DNA from: Streptomyces agglomeratus
GTDB taxonomy: Bacteria; Actinomycetota; Actinomycetes; Streptomycetales; Streptomycetaceae
NCBI RefSeq assembly: GCF_001746415.1
Contig: NZ_MEHJ01000001.1
Location: 4,223,501 to 4,287,500 of the forward strand
Length of the DNA: 64,000 nucleotides
Direction: 5' to 3'
Shown here: piece by piece, positions 18,363 through 26,996 of the stretch
Layout of the letters: each line of letters starts with the position of its first letter
Numbering within the stretch: position 1 is the stretch's first letter
Notes under the pieces: generated by a model
Seen by the model: only the letters and a program-made list of their open reading frames with translations
The model's database searches: none
What the model was told of the DNA's origin: nothing
Position numbers and translations under genes: made by a program

Positions 18363-19271
18363 GTGCGCGGGAACAGGCGAAGGGGCACGGGAACAGAGAT
18401 GTGGAACCAGAAACCCCACTCGATCCGTCCCATCGCCATGGATACGTCGCACACCCGCATCTCCGGCCCCCTCACCGGCGCCGTCACCGTCCTGGCCCTG
18501 CTGACCCTGGCCGCGTGCGGCACGGAGTCCGGCCCCGGCGCCGGAGGTGACGGCACCGTAAAGCCGGACCTCCAGGTCTCCGGCATCGACTGGACCGTGG
18601 ACAGCGTCACCGTCGACGGGAAGAAGACGCCGGCGCCCGAGAAGGCCACGGTCCGGATCGACGAGAAGGGCCGGGCCAAGGGCAACACCGGCTGCAACCA
18701 CTTCGGCGCCGATGTGAAGGTCAAGGGCGACACGGTCACCGTGGGCCCGGCCCAGACCACCGAGATGGGCTGTCCGAAGACCGTCGCGCACTTCGAGCAG
18801 CAGCTTCAGCGCACGTTCAAGGGTGAGCTCAAGGCCAAGATCACGGACGACAGGATGACGCTGACCACGGCCGACGGCGACATCGTCGCCCTGTCCGAGA
18901 CCAAGCCCGAACCCGCGGCGCGGCTGCTCGGCACCGAGTGGCGCGTGGAGTCGCTGCGCGACGGCGACACCGCGACCTCGCTGCCCGAGGACGCGGCGGC
19001 GAAGGCGAAGCTGTTCTTCGGCGAGGACGGTTCCGTGGGCGGAAACCTCGGCTGCAACAACGTCTCGGGCAAGGCGAAGGTCTCGGGCTCCACCATCACG
19101 TTCTCCAAGATCGCTACGACCCGGAAGCTGTGCCCGCCGGCGGTGATGGACACCGAGGACGCGCTGCTAAAGATCCTCGACGGCAAGGCGGAGTACGAGA
19201 TCCGTGAGCGCGCCCTGTCCCTCACCGGGGCGGACGGCAAGGGGCTGGACGCGATGGCGATCGCCAGGTAG
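18363..19271 (+). CDS. META-domain (HslJ-like) lipoprotein
   Basis: 302 residues. A basic start leads to a hydrophobic segment (LTGAVTVLALLTLAACG) ending in a lipobox, so the mature protein is attached to the outer face of the membrane. Two HslJ/META repeats follow, each with the NTGCN or NLGCN motif and a downstream cysteine (MGCPKT, KLCPPA). Family members are linked to heat-shock or antibiotic tolerance but have no known enzyme activity. GTG 18363 has GGAGG at 18353-18357. ATG 18399 or 18438 would give a more normal signal-peptide length and cannot be excluded. Confidence 0.85.
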   Translation: MRGNRRRGTGTEMWNQKPHSIRPIAMDTSHTRISGPLTGAVTVLALLTLAACGTESGPGAGGDGTVKPDLQVSGIDWTVDSVTVDGKKTPAPEKATVRIDEKGRAKGNTGCNHFGADVKVKGDTVTVGPAQTTEMGCPKTVAHFEQQLQRTFKGELKAKITDDRMTLTTADGDIVALSETKPEPAARLLGTEWRVESLRDGDTATSLPEDAAAKAKLFFGEDGSVGGNLGCNNVSGKAKVSGSTITFSKIATTRKLCPPAVMDTEDALLKILDGKAEYEIRERALSLTGADGKGLDAMAIAR

Positions 19272-19335
19272 CCCATGGCAGCCGCGCCCCCGGAGCCGGC
19301 CGGGCGAGCGGTCAAGGGGGCGGAGCGGTCGCACA

Positions 19336-19400
19336 GTCACGGGTGGCGGTGCGGCCAAGTGGTCACGGGTGGTCGTGCGGCCCAGTGGTCACGGGAGCGG
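19336..19400. repeat. 26-bp tandem repeat, 2.5 copies
   Basis: Two units starting GTCACGGGTGG (19336-19361 and 19362-19387) differ at a few positions. A third partial copy runs to 19400. They lie between two convergent genes. Confidence 0.75.
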
Positions 19401-19449
19401 GCGCGGGGCGGGGGCGGAGGAAGCGTCCCCCGCCCCCGCCGGTACCCCG

Positions 19450-20520
19450 TCACCCCGCTGGGGCCGGGCCGCCCGCCGCCCCCGGCAGGCTGACGGCGAC
19501 CGTCGCCTCCGCGTCGCCCGCCGTCACGACCTTCACCGACACCTTGCGCGCGGTGTCACTCAGTTCCGTACCGGCCTTGAACGCGTCGGCGTCCGCCGCC
19601 TTGCCCTCGCCCGGCGTCGGATCGATCAGTTCCGACCTCGTGTAGTCGCCCCCGGAGACCCGGTAGGCGTGGACGCCCTGGATCGCGCCGTCGAGCGAGC
19701 CCGCCCGCGCCCGCAGCTCCACGACGAGCTTGTCCTTGTCGCCGAGCGGGACCCGCAGCGCGCGCACGCCGGTGCCGCCGCCGTGCAGCGGGCGGAGCGT
19801 GTACGTACCGGACGCGCTCACGTCGGTGAGTTCGTCGCCCGTGAGCCACTTGTTGTGGATCAGCTCCGCCGCCGACAGACCGGCCGCCGCATGTCCGCCG
19901 CCCATGACCGACTTGTGGCTGTCGCCGTCCTCCTTGCAGCCGGCGCCCAGGTCACCGTCCGCACAGCGCAGCCGCTTCTGGTGGTGGTAGCCGAGGTTGT
20001 GGCCGAACTCGTGGACCAGCGCGTCGATCGAGAAGTGCTGGGACGGCATCCACGTCTTCCCGCCGCCGACCGTGCCGAGGCCGGCGTACGCGCACTTGGC
20101 CTTCTCGTTCGGGAAGACGATCGAGACATGGTCGTACGCGCTCTCCCCGACGCCCTTCCCCGCCAGCGCCTTCTGCGCCTCGTCCGCGATCCGGCCGCTG
20201 TCGCACGCGGCGGCCATGGGGAGCGTGAGCGGTCCGATCACCTGGTCGGCGCCGGCGGGGGCGAAGGTCGTTCTGCCGCGGGTGATCTCGTCGTAGTACG
20301 AGATCAGGGAACCGTCCTTCCCGTAGTACGTGTCCTCCAGAGTCGACTTGAGCTTGGCGGCGTCGGCGAACCCGCTGTCGCTGAAGTCCACCATCACGAC
20401 CTGCACGGTGCGCCGGCCGGCGGGCGCCTGGGCGGCGTGCGTCGCGGCGGGGAGCGCCGCCGACGCCAGCACGACGCCGCAGGCGAGGGCCGACAGACGG
20501 ACTCGGGAGGTCGACTGCAT
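19450..20520 (-). CDS. Secreted zinc metalloprotease, M11 (gametolysin)-like
   Basis: 356 residues. A cleavable signal peptide (RLSALACGVVLASAALPAATHAA) directs export. The catalytic motif HEFGHNLGYHH is the extended HExxHxxGxxH of metzincins, followed by the conserved Met-turn region (SHKSVMGGG). A beta-rich C-terminal domain follows. It lies 96 nt downstream of the sulfatase on the same strand, so both may share the leader-peptide-controlled promoter. Substrates are unknown; proteins in the surroundings are likely. Confidence 0.85.
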   Translation of the reverse strand: MQSTSRVRLSALACGVVLASAALPAATHAAQAPAGRRTVQVVMVDFSDSGFADAAKLKSTLEDTYYGKDGSLISYYDEITRGRTTFAPAGADQVIGPLTLPMAAACDSGRIADEAQKALAGKGVGESAYDHVSIVFPNEKAKCAYAGLGTVGGGKTWMPSQHFSIDALVHEFGHNLGYHHQKRLRCADGDLGAGCKEDGDSHKSVMGGGHAAAGLSAAELIHNKWLTGDELTDVSASGTYTLRPLHGGGTGVRALRVPLGDKDKLVVELRARAGSLDGAIQGVHAYRVSGGDYTRSELIDPTPGEGKAADADAFKAGTELSDTARKVSVKVVTAGDAEATVAVSLPGAAGGPAPAG

Positions 20521-20616
20521 GTGGGGGTTCCTTCCGCCGCGAAGCGAAAACAGTGGGGGAGGAGATCGTGATCACGCGCGACGTCCGCTAAACCACGACA
20601 TCTCCCCCAACACCCC

Positions 20617-22050
20617 TCAGGACACGGCCGAGTACGGCAGCAGCCCCGCGTCCGTCCGTTCCCAGGCGGCCCGCAGCGCGGCCAGCCGGCCGGGCTCGGC
20701 CGACGCCTTGTCCGCCTGTTCGCGCGCGTCCTCGGTGAGCCGGAACAGCTGGTCCTTGCCGCCGGGGCCCCGGTAGTACTTCCACTCGCCCCGCCGCAGC
20801 GCCCGTTCACCCCGTACGCGCCAGAACAGGTCCCGCCGCGGCGCCCGTTCACCGCGCAGCAGGTACCCGGCGAGACTCGCGCCGTCCAGCGGGTACGCCG
20901 GATCGGGGCGCGCGCCGCCCAGCTCCAGCAGCGTCGCCGTCCAGTCAGGCGTGAACACCGGCACGTCGCTGACCTGGCCGCCGTCGATCCTGGCAGGCCA
21001 GCGCACGAGGGTCGGCACCCGTATGCCGCCCTCCTTCAGGGAGGACTTGTTGCCGGACAGGGGCCAGTTGTACGAGAAGCGTTCGCCGCCGTTGTCGCTC
21101 GCGAAGAAGACCAGGGTGTCCTTCTCCTGCCCCGACCGTTTCAGCGCCCCCAGCACCTCACCGACCGACCGGTCCAGGTCCTCGACCATCTCCTTGTACT
21201 TCTCGACCGAGCCGCCGTCCTGGTGCCACAGCGCCCCGCGGTCGCCCGCCTTGATCCGGCGGACGATCTCCGCGCTCCGCTCCTCGTCGCCGTCGGCGAT
21301 CCAGGGCCAGTGCGGGGTGGTGAAGTTCAGGTTCAGCAGCCACGGCTTGTCGTGCTCGCGCTGTACGTACTCGCTCACCCGCTCGGTCAGGATCCGCGTG
21401 TAGTAGCGCAGGTCCTTGTACTGGGCGTCGCCCTCGTAGAGGTCGTACTCCCCGCCGGGACCCAGCTTCGAGTAGTACTCCAGCGCGCCCCCGAAGTTGC
21501 CGAAGAACTCGTCCCAGCCCGACCGCGTCGGGCTGTAGTCCGGCAGATACCCGCAGTGCCACTTGCCGATCAGCGCGGTCGCGTACCCGGCGCCCTTCAG
21601 CAGCGAGGCGAGCGTGGGGTGCGTCGGCTCCAGACCCACCGACCGGTCCGCGATCGGTTCGGCGAGCCCGCCCTTCGTACGGCCGGGGAAGCGCCCGGTG
21701 TAGAGGCTGAAGCGGGTCGGGGAGCAGGTCGCGGAGCCGGAGTACCCGTCGGTGAACCGGACCCCCTGGCGGGCGAGCCGGTCGAGGTGCGGTGTACGGA
21801 TGTGAGGTGATCCGTACGAGGACAGGTCGGCCCAGCCCAGGTCGTCGCCCAGGATGAACAGGATGTTGGGCCGCCGGGAGCGCCGCTCGGCGGCGGCCCG
21901 GAACGGCCGCTCGGCGGTGGCACCGGCGGCGGCAGAGCCCGTGCCAGGGGCGGCGAGCGCCGGCCCGGCCGAGAGGCCGACGGCCGCGGCGCCCGCGCCG
22001 ACGACGCCCCCGAAGGCGCGCCGGGACAGCTTCTGGTCGTGCGAGGTCAC
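20617..22050 (-). CDS. Secreted sulfatase (formylglycine-dependent)
   Basis: 477 residues that hydrolyse sulfate esters outside the cell. The N-terminus has a Tat signal (SRRAFGG followed by a hydrophobic stretch). Metal ligands are in FILGDDLGWADLSSYG. The nucleophile cysteine, to be converted to formylglycine, is in ATCSPTRFSLYTGR. Further active-site residues are in ALIGKWHCGY and FFASDNGGERF. GTG 22050 is chosen for its GGAGA ribosome-binding site and Tat spacing; GTG 22074 would add eight residues. A cysteine-type leader peptide lies upstream, suggesting induction when sulfur is short. Confidence 0.9.
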   Translation of the reverse strand: MTSHDQKLSRRAFGGVVGAGAAAVGLSAGPALAAPGTGSAAAGATAERPFRAAAERRSRRPNILFILGDDLGWADLSSYGSPHIRTPHLDRLARQGVRFTDGYSGSATCSPTRFSLYTGRFPGRTKGGLAEPIADRSVGLEPTHPTLASLLKGAGYATALIGKWHCGYLPDYSPTRSGWDEFFGNFGGALEYYSKLGPGGEYDLYEGDAQYKDLRYYTRILTERVSEYVQREHDKPWLLNLNFTTPHWPWIADGDEERSAEIVRRIKAGDRGALWHQDGGSVEKYKEMVEDLDRSVGEVLGALKRSGQEKDTLVFFASDNGGERFSYNWPLSGNKSSLKEGGIRVPTLVRWPARIDGGQVSDVPVFTPDWTATLLELGGARPDPAYPLDGASLAGYLLRGERAPRRDLFWRVRGERALRRGEWKYYRGPGGKDQLFRLTEDAREQADKASAEPGRLAALRAAWERTDAGLLPYSAVS

Positions 22051-22196
22051 AGGGTCTCCAGTGATGAAGGGCACACCGGCCGGGCCCCGTGGCGGCGCGG
22101 ATCAGCGCGCGGCCAGGGCCGGGCCGTGGCGGGGAGCGGTGCGCGGAGGCACCGGGGAAAGGAGAGGTGAACTACGGGGCGCGGCGGTGCGCGCGC

Positions 22197-22289
22197 CTAC
22201 GCGCAGCGACAGATGGCGCTCGCGACACGGACCAGGTCGACGTGGCGGCGCTCCACAAGCGTGACGGAGAAGTCACCGAGGGGCTGCAT
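22197..22289 (-). CDS. Cysteine-rich-end leader peptide upstream of the sulfatase
   Basis: 30-codon ORF from ATG 22289 to TAG 22197. Its last residues, ERRHVDLVRVASAICRCA, match the short actinobacterial leader peptides (HVDLxRxxSAxC) found before sulfur-assimilation genes. Those act as cysteine-responsive attenuators, in which ribosomes stall at the C-terminal Cys codons when charged tRNA-Cys is low. The next gene on the strand is a sulfatase, which fits. No Shine-Dalgarno is present. A -10-like box lies 8 nt before the ATG, implying a leaderless mRNA. Too short for ordinary gene calling. Confidence 0.8.
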   Translation of the reverse strand: MQPLGDFSVTLVERRHVDLVRVASAICRCA

Positions 22290-22297
22290 GAGGCGGG

Positions 22298-22327
22298 AGC
22301 CTGACGGAGCCACCACGTACCTGTCAA
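22298..22327 (-). promoter_or_regulatory. Promoter of leader peptide-sulfatase transcript
   Basis: TTGACA (-35) occupies 22322-22327 and CAGGCT (-10) 22298-22303 on the minus strand, with an 18-bp spacer. The leader ATG begins 8 nt after the -10 box. Confidence 0.6.
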
Positions 22328-22391
22328 GCGCAGGGTGCCGGGGAGGGGCGGCCGCCCGTATCCCCAATTCGGACCAGTGGTCGATCTCGCC

Positions 22392-22404
22392 TACACTCGG
22401 TGGT
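22392..22404 (+). promoter_or_regulatory. purF -10 box, leaderless start
   Basis: TACACT at 22392-22397 lies 7 nt before GTG 22405. There is no Shine-Dalgarno sequence. The geometry is the same as at purD. TTCGGA at 22368-22373 is a weak -35 candidate with an 18-bp spacer. Confidence 0.55.
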
Positions 22405-23928
22405 GTGCCTCGTGGTGATGGACGACTCAACCACGACCTGCTCCCCGGTGAGAAAGGCCCCCAGGACGCTTGCGGCGTCTTCGGTGTCTGGGCTCCCGGC
22501 GAAGAGGTCGCCAAGCTCACCTATTTCGGACTGTATGCCTTGCAGCACCGTGGACAGGAGTCCGCGGGCATCGCAGTGAGCAACGGGTCCCAGATCCTGG
22601 TCTTCAAGGACATGGGACTGGTCTCGCAGGTCTTCGACGAAACTTCCCTCGGCTCCCTCCAGGGCCACATCGCGGTCGGTCATGCCCGCTACTCCACCAC
22701 CGGAGCCTCGGTGTGGGAGAACGCGCAGCCGACGTTCCGTGCCACCGCGCACGGCTCGATCGCCCTGGGTCACAACGGCAACCTGGTCAACACGGCGCAG
22801 CTCGCCGAGATGGTCGCCGCCCTGCCCAAGGAGAACGGCCGCGCGACCCAGGTCGCCGCGACCAACGACACCGACCTGGTCACAGCCCTGCTGGCCGGCC
22901 AGACGGACGACGACGGCAAGCCCCTCACGATCGAGGAAGCCGCCGCCAAGATCCTCCCCGAGGTCATGGGCGCCTTCTCCCTCGTCTTCATGGACGAGGG
23001 GACGCTCTACGCCGCCCGCGACCCGCAGGGCATCCGCCCGCTGGTCCTCGGCCGGCTGGAGCGCGGCTGGGTGGTGGCCTCCGAGTCCGCCGCCCTCGAC
23101 ATCTGCGGCGCCGCGTACGTCCGTGAGGTCGAGCCGGGCGAGATGCTCGCCATCGACGAGAACGGTCTGCGCACCTCCCGATTCGCGGAAGCGAAGCCCA
23201 AGGGCTGCGTCTTCGAGTACGTCTACCTGGCGCGCCCGGACACGGACATCGCCGGCCGCAACGTCTATCTCTCGCGTGTCGAGATGGGCCGGAAACTGGC
23301 CAAGGAAGCCCCGGTCGAGGCCGACCTGGTGATAGCTACGCCCGAGTCCGGCACCCCCGCGGCCATCGGCTACGCGGAGGCCAGCGGAATTCCGTACGGC
23401 TCGGGCCTCGTCAAGAACGCGTACGTCGGCCGGACCTTCATCCAGCCGTCGCAGACGATCCGCCAGCTCGGTATCCGCCTGAAGCTCAACCCGCTCAAGG
23501 AAGTCATCCGCGGCAAGCGCCTGGTGGTCGTCGACGACTCGATCGTCCGCGGCAACACCCAGCGCGCCCTGGTCAAGATGCTCCGCGAGGCCGGCGCCGC
23601 CGAGATCCACATCCGGATCTCCTCCCCGCCGGTGAAGTGGCCCTGCTTCTTCGGGATCGACTTCGCGACCCGCGCGGAGCTCATCGCCAACGGCATGACG
23701 ATCGACGAGATCGGCAAGTCCCTGGGCGCCGACTCGCTCTCGTACATCTCCATCGACGGGATGATCGAGTCGACCACCATTCCCAAGGCGAACCTGTGCC
23801 GCGCCTGCTTCGACGGCGAGTATCCGATGGAGCTCCCGGACCCCGAGCTGCTCGGTAAGCAGCTTCTGGAGACCGAGCTCGCGGCCGGCCCGGCGAGCGC
23901 CGCGGCCGAGGCGCTCCGTCGCCCGTAA
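22405..23928 (+). CDS. purF: Amidophosphoribosyltransferase
   Basis: First committed enzyme of purine synthesis, making phosphoribosylamine from PRPP and glutamine. 507 residues. The nucleophile cysteine is residue 23 (GPQDACGVFGVWAPG), so a 22-residue propeptide must be removed. The PRPP site is LVVVDDSIVRGNT. The late cysteines (KWPCFFGIDF, LCRACFDGEYP) suggest the oxygen-sensitive iron-sulfur form known from Bacillus. GTG 22405 is chosen on family alignment and on the adjacent -10 box; longer frames upstream run through the promoter. Confidence 0.96.
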   Translation: MPRGDGRLNHDLLPGEKGPQDACGVFGVWAPGEEVAKLTYFGLYALQHRGQESAGIAVSNGSQILVFKDMGLVSQVFDETSLGSLQGHIAVGHARYSTTGASVWENAQPTFRATAHGSIALGHNGNLVNTAQLAEMVAALPKENGRATQVAATNDTDLVTALLAGQTDDDGKPLTIEEAAAKILPEVMGAFSLVFMDEGTLYAARDPQGIRPLVLGRLERGWVVASESAALDICGAAYVREVEPGEMLAIDENGLRTSRFAEAKPKGCVFEYVYLARPDTDIAGRNVYLSRVEMGRKLAKEAPVEADLVIATPESGTPAAIGYAEASGIPYGSGLVKNAYVGRTFIQPSQTIRQLGIRLKLNPLKEVIRGKRLVVVDDSIVRGNTQRALVKMLREAGAAEIHIRISSPPVKWPCFFGIDFATRAELIANGMTIDEIGKSLGADSLSYISIDGMIESTTIPKANLCRACFDGEYPMELPDPELLGKQLLETELAAGPASAAAEALRRP

Positions 23929-23963
23929 CGCCCCCCTTTCACGACACGAAAGATCTACAACTC

Positions 23964-25058
23964 ATGTCTGCTGAATCTGTTGGGCGTGCTGCGCACGCGG
24001 GCGAAGGTGCCAGCTACGCGGCCGCGGGCGTCGACATCGAGGCAGGCGACCGCGCCGTAGAGCTGATGAAGGAGTGGGTGAAGAAGACGCAGCGCCCCGA
24101 GGTCCTCGGTGGCCTGGGCGGCTTCGCCGGTCTCTTCGACGCCTCCGCGCTCAAGCGCTACGAGCGGCCGCTGCTCGCCTCCGCCACCGACGGTGTCGGT
24201 ACGAAGGTCGACCTCGCCCGCAAGATGGGCGTGTACGACACGATCGGCCACGACCTCGTCGGCATGGTCGTCGACGACCTGGTCGTCTGCGGCGCCGAGC
24301 CGCTCTTCATGACCGACTACATCTGTGTCGGCAAGGTTCACCCCGAGCGTGTCGCGGCCATCGTGAAGGGCATCGCCGAAGGCTGTGTCCTCGCCGGCTG
24401 CGCCCTGGTCGGCGGCGAGACGGCCGAGCACCCGGGCCTGCTGGGCGAGGACGACTTCGACGTCGCCGGCGCCGGTACGGGCGTTGTGGAGTACGACCGG
24501 CTGCTGGGCGCGGACCGTATCCGTAAGGGGGACGCGGTGATCGCCATGGCGTCCTCCGGTCTTCACTCGAACGGGTACTCGCTGGTGCGCCACGTGGTCT
24601 TCGACCGCGCCGGCTGGTCGCTGGACCGCGAGGTCGAGGAGTTCGGCCGCACGCTCGGCGAGGAGCTTCTGGAGCCCACCAAGATCTACTCGCTGGACTG
24701 CCTGGCCCTCACCCGCACCACCGAGGTGCACGCTTTCAGCCACATCACGGGCGGCGGTCTTGCCAACAACCTGGCCCGCGTGATCCCGGACGGCCTGCAC
24801 GCGACGGTCGACCGCGCCACCTGGACCCCCGGCGCGGTGTTCGATCTCGTCGGCAAGGCCGGTCAGGTCGAGCGGCTCGAACTGGAGAAGACTCTCAACA
24901 TGGGCGTCGGCATGATGGCCGTGGTCCCCGGTGAGTCGGTGGACGTGGCCCTGGAGACCCTCGCGGACCGGGGCGTGGCGGCCTGGGTCGCCGGAGAGAT
25001 CACCGAGCGCGGAGACCGCGCCACGGGCGCGACGCTTACGGGCGACTACGCCAAGTAG
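23964..25058 (+). CDS. purM: Phosphoribosylformylglycinamidine cyclo-ligase (AIR synthetase)
   Basis: 364 residues; ATP-dependent ring closure of FGAM to AIR, following the PurSQL step. Motifs seen are YAAAGVDIEAGDRAVELM, LLASATDGVGTKVDLA, VDDLVVCGAEPLFMTDYI, VGGETAEHPG and FSHITGGGLANNLARV. It follows purF by 35 nt and is probably co-transcribed. The ribosome-binding site is weak (GAAAGA). A long hairpin terminator follows. Confidence 0.97.
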   Translation: MSAESVGRAAHAGEGASYAAAGVDIEAGDRAVELMKEWVKKTQRPEVLGGLGGFAGLFDASALKRYERPLLASATDGVGTKVDLARKMGVYDTIGHDLVGMVVDDLVVCGAEPLFMTDYICVGKVHPERVAAIVKGIAEGCVLAGCALVGGETAEHPGLLGEDDFDVAGAGTGVVEYDRLLGADRIRKGDAVIAMASSGLHSNGYSLVRHVVFDRAGWSLDREVEEFGRTLGEELLEPTKIYSLDCLALTRTTEVHAFSHITGGGLANNLARVIPDGLHATVDRATWTPGAVFDLVGKAGQVERLELEKTLNMGVGMMAVVPGESVDVALETLADRGVAAWVAGEITERGDRATGATLTGDYAK

Positions 25059-25076
25059 TCGCCGGTGGTAGCACAG

Positions 25077-25111
25077 AACCCGGTCCGGGGCCGAGGCCCC
25101 AGGACCGGGTT
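25077..25111. terminator. purFM terminator
   Basis: Nearly uninterrupted stem AACCCGGTCC / GGACCGGGTT enclosing GGGGCC-GA-GGCCCC. It lies between convergent purM and the DUF3073 gene and may serve both. Confidence 0.85.
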
Positions 25112-25144
25112 ACGTGTGTAATGCCTGTTCGAGGTGTACGGACG

Positions 25145-25405
25145 TCAAGCGCCGCGACGATGTGCCGAAGGGCCGGACTCTTCGGTCGAGTCCTCGTCCT
25201 CGTCATCGTTGTACTGAGCCGCGTACTGTGCGTACGGGTCGTCTTCCTCGTCGTCGTCCTCGAACGGCTCGCCATTAGGCGGCTGTTGCGAAGTCGTCGA
25301 AGCGCCCAGCTCGTTGGCCAGACGCGACAGGTCAGTCCCGCCGCTGCTGTACTTCAGCTGGCGGGCGACCTTAGTCTGCTTGGCCTTTGCCCGGCCGCGC
25401 CCCAT
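25145..25405 (-). CDS. DUF3073 family protein
   Basis: 86 residues: a basic N-terminus (MGRGRAKAKQTKVARQLKYS) and a very acidic C-terminus (EPFEDDDEEDDPYAQYAAQY and onward). This charge pattern and start match actinobacterial DUF3073 proteins, whose function is unknown. ATG 25405 with GAGGGGG upstream is chosen; longer readings have no similarity. It is downstream of the dehydrogenase on the same strand but 310 bp away. Confidence 0.9.
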   Translation of the reverse strand: MGRGRAKAKQTKVARQLKYSSGGTDLSRLANELGASTTSQQPPNGEPFEDDDEEDDPYAQYAAQYNDDEDEDSTEESGPSAHRRGA

Positions 25406-25715
25406 GGCTCGACCCCCTCGGTGACGGGGCTCGACGGCCCCAGAGTCTTGACACGCGTTCATGGTTCGGAACGGACTCCCCTCGGAGAGACCGGTCCGTA
25501 GGGCATCAACGGTACCTGCTTCCGGGGCCATACGGTACGCCGCCCGCATGCAACGCCTCGGCACAGAACCCTCGAGGAGCCCCGTCCTCGCTGGTCAACT
25601 GCGATTTTAACCTCTTCCGGAGGGCCGACCCGCCGACGGGGGTGAGTCATGTCTCCTCATGTCCCACCGACGGCGGGCCGGCCCCTTCCCGGAGACCGGC
25701 CCGCGAACCTCCGTG
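25406..25715. other. 310-bp gap between the dehydrogenase and the DUF3073 gene
   Basis: No gene seen. An inverted repeat CGGGCCGG (25674-25681) / CCGGCCCG (25696-25703) just past the dehydrogenase stop could act as its terminator. The promoter of the DUF3073 gene must lie in the part nearer 25420-25500, but I see no clear boxes. Confidence 0.4.
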
Positions 25716-26798
25716 TCAGCTCCGGCGCGCCTCCGCCATCCTCTGCTCCGCGATCCGGTCGGCCGCAGCGGCCGGCGGAATGCCGTCCGTCTTCGCACGT
25801 GCGAATATTGCCAGCGTGGTGTCGAAGATCTTCGCGGCCTGCACCTTGCACCGGTCGAAGTCGAAGCCGCGCAGCTCGTCCGCCACCTGGATCACGCCGC
25901 CGGCGTTCACCACGTAGTCGGGCGCGTAGAGGATCCCGCGGTCCGCGAGGTCCTTCTCGACGCCCGGGTGCGCGAGCTGGTTGTTGGCCGCGCCGCACAC
26001 CACCTTCGCCGTGAGCACCGGAACGCTCTCGTCGTTCAGGGCGCCGCCGAGCGCGCACGGGGCGTAGATGTCGAGGCCCTCGACGCGGATCAGCGCCTCG
26101 GTGTCCGCGACGACCGTGACGTTCGGGTGGCGGTCGGTGATGCGGCGTACCGACTCCTCCCGGACGTCCGTGATCACGACCTCGGCGCCGTCCGACAGGA
26201 GGTGCTCGACGAGGTGGTGGCCGACCTTGCCGACGCCCGCGATGCCGACCTTGCGGCCGCGCAGGGTCGGGTCGCCCCAGAGGTGCTGGGCCGAGGCCCG
26301 CATGCCCTGGAAGACACCGAAGGCGGTCAGCACGGAGGAGTCGCCCGCGCCGCCGTTCTCCGGGGAGCGGCCGGTGGCCCAGCGGGTCTCACGGGCGACG
26401 ACGTCCATGTCGGCGACGTACGTGCCGACGTCGCAGGCGGTCACGTAACGGCCGCCGAGGGAGTTCACGAACCGGCCGTACGCGAGGAGCAGTTCCTCGC
26501 TCTTGAGCGTCTCGGGGTCGCCGATGATCACGGCCTTGCCGCCGCCGTGGTCGAGTCCGGCCATGGCGTTCTTGTACGACATGCCGCGCGCCAGGTTCAG
26601 CGCGTCGGCGACGGCCTCTTCCTCGGTCGCGTACGGGTAGAAGCGCGTACCGCCGAGGGCCGGGCCCAGGGCGGTGGAGTGGATGGCGATGACGGCCTTG
26701 AGGCCGGAGGCACGGTCCTGGCACAGCACGACTTGCTCGTGGCCGCCCTGTTCCGATCGGAACAGGGTGTGCAGGACGCCGTCGGTTGCGTCGGTCAC
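25716..26798 (-). CDS. vdh: Valine/leucine dehydrogenase (Glu/Leu/Phe/Val family)
   Basis: 360 residues; NAD-dependent oxidative deamination of branched-chain amino acids to 2-oxo acids, which in Streptomyces feeds acyl-CoA precursor supply. It shows the substrate region [16 protein letters not shown], the catalytic lysine in [13 protein letters not shown], and the Rossmann motif [20 protein letters not shown] 26798 is chosen because GGGAG lies 8 nt upstream and family members begin TDxT-VLHTLF. It could be leucine- rather than valine-specific. Confidence 0.92.
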   Translation of the reverse strand: MTDATDGVLHTLFRSEQGGHEQVVLCQDRASGLKAVIAIHSTALGPALGGTRFYPYATEEEAVADALNLARGMSYKNAMAGLDHGGGKAVIIGDPETLKSEELLLAYGRFVNSLGGRYVTACDVGTYVADMDVVARETRWATGRSPENGGAGDSSVLTAFGVFQGMRASAQHLWGDPTLRGRKVGIAGVGKVGHHLVEHLLSDGAEVVITDVREESVRRITDRHPNVTVVADTEALIRVEGLDIYAPCALGGALNDESVPVLTAKVVCGAANNQLAHPGVEKDLADRGILYAPDYVVNAGGVIQVADELRGFDFDRCKVQAAKIFDTTLAIFARAKTDGIPPAAAADRIAEQRMAEARRS

Positions 26799-26996
26799 GG
26801 TGGTGACTCCCAAGTACGAGGCGGCTTCGCCCTCCTGCGGGTGGGGAGGGCTGATGGGCAAGAGAGTAAGACCTGGCGGGCCGCCTGCGCGCGGCAGTGC
26901 CGGGGATCACCCCCTGGCGGAGTACGCGTGGGACGATTTCTTTCCGGTTTCGTGCCGGTTCTTTGAGGTTCTTTCCGGTCCGAGTGAGGAGCAGGC

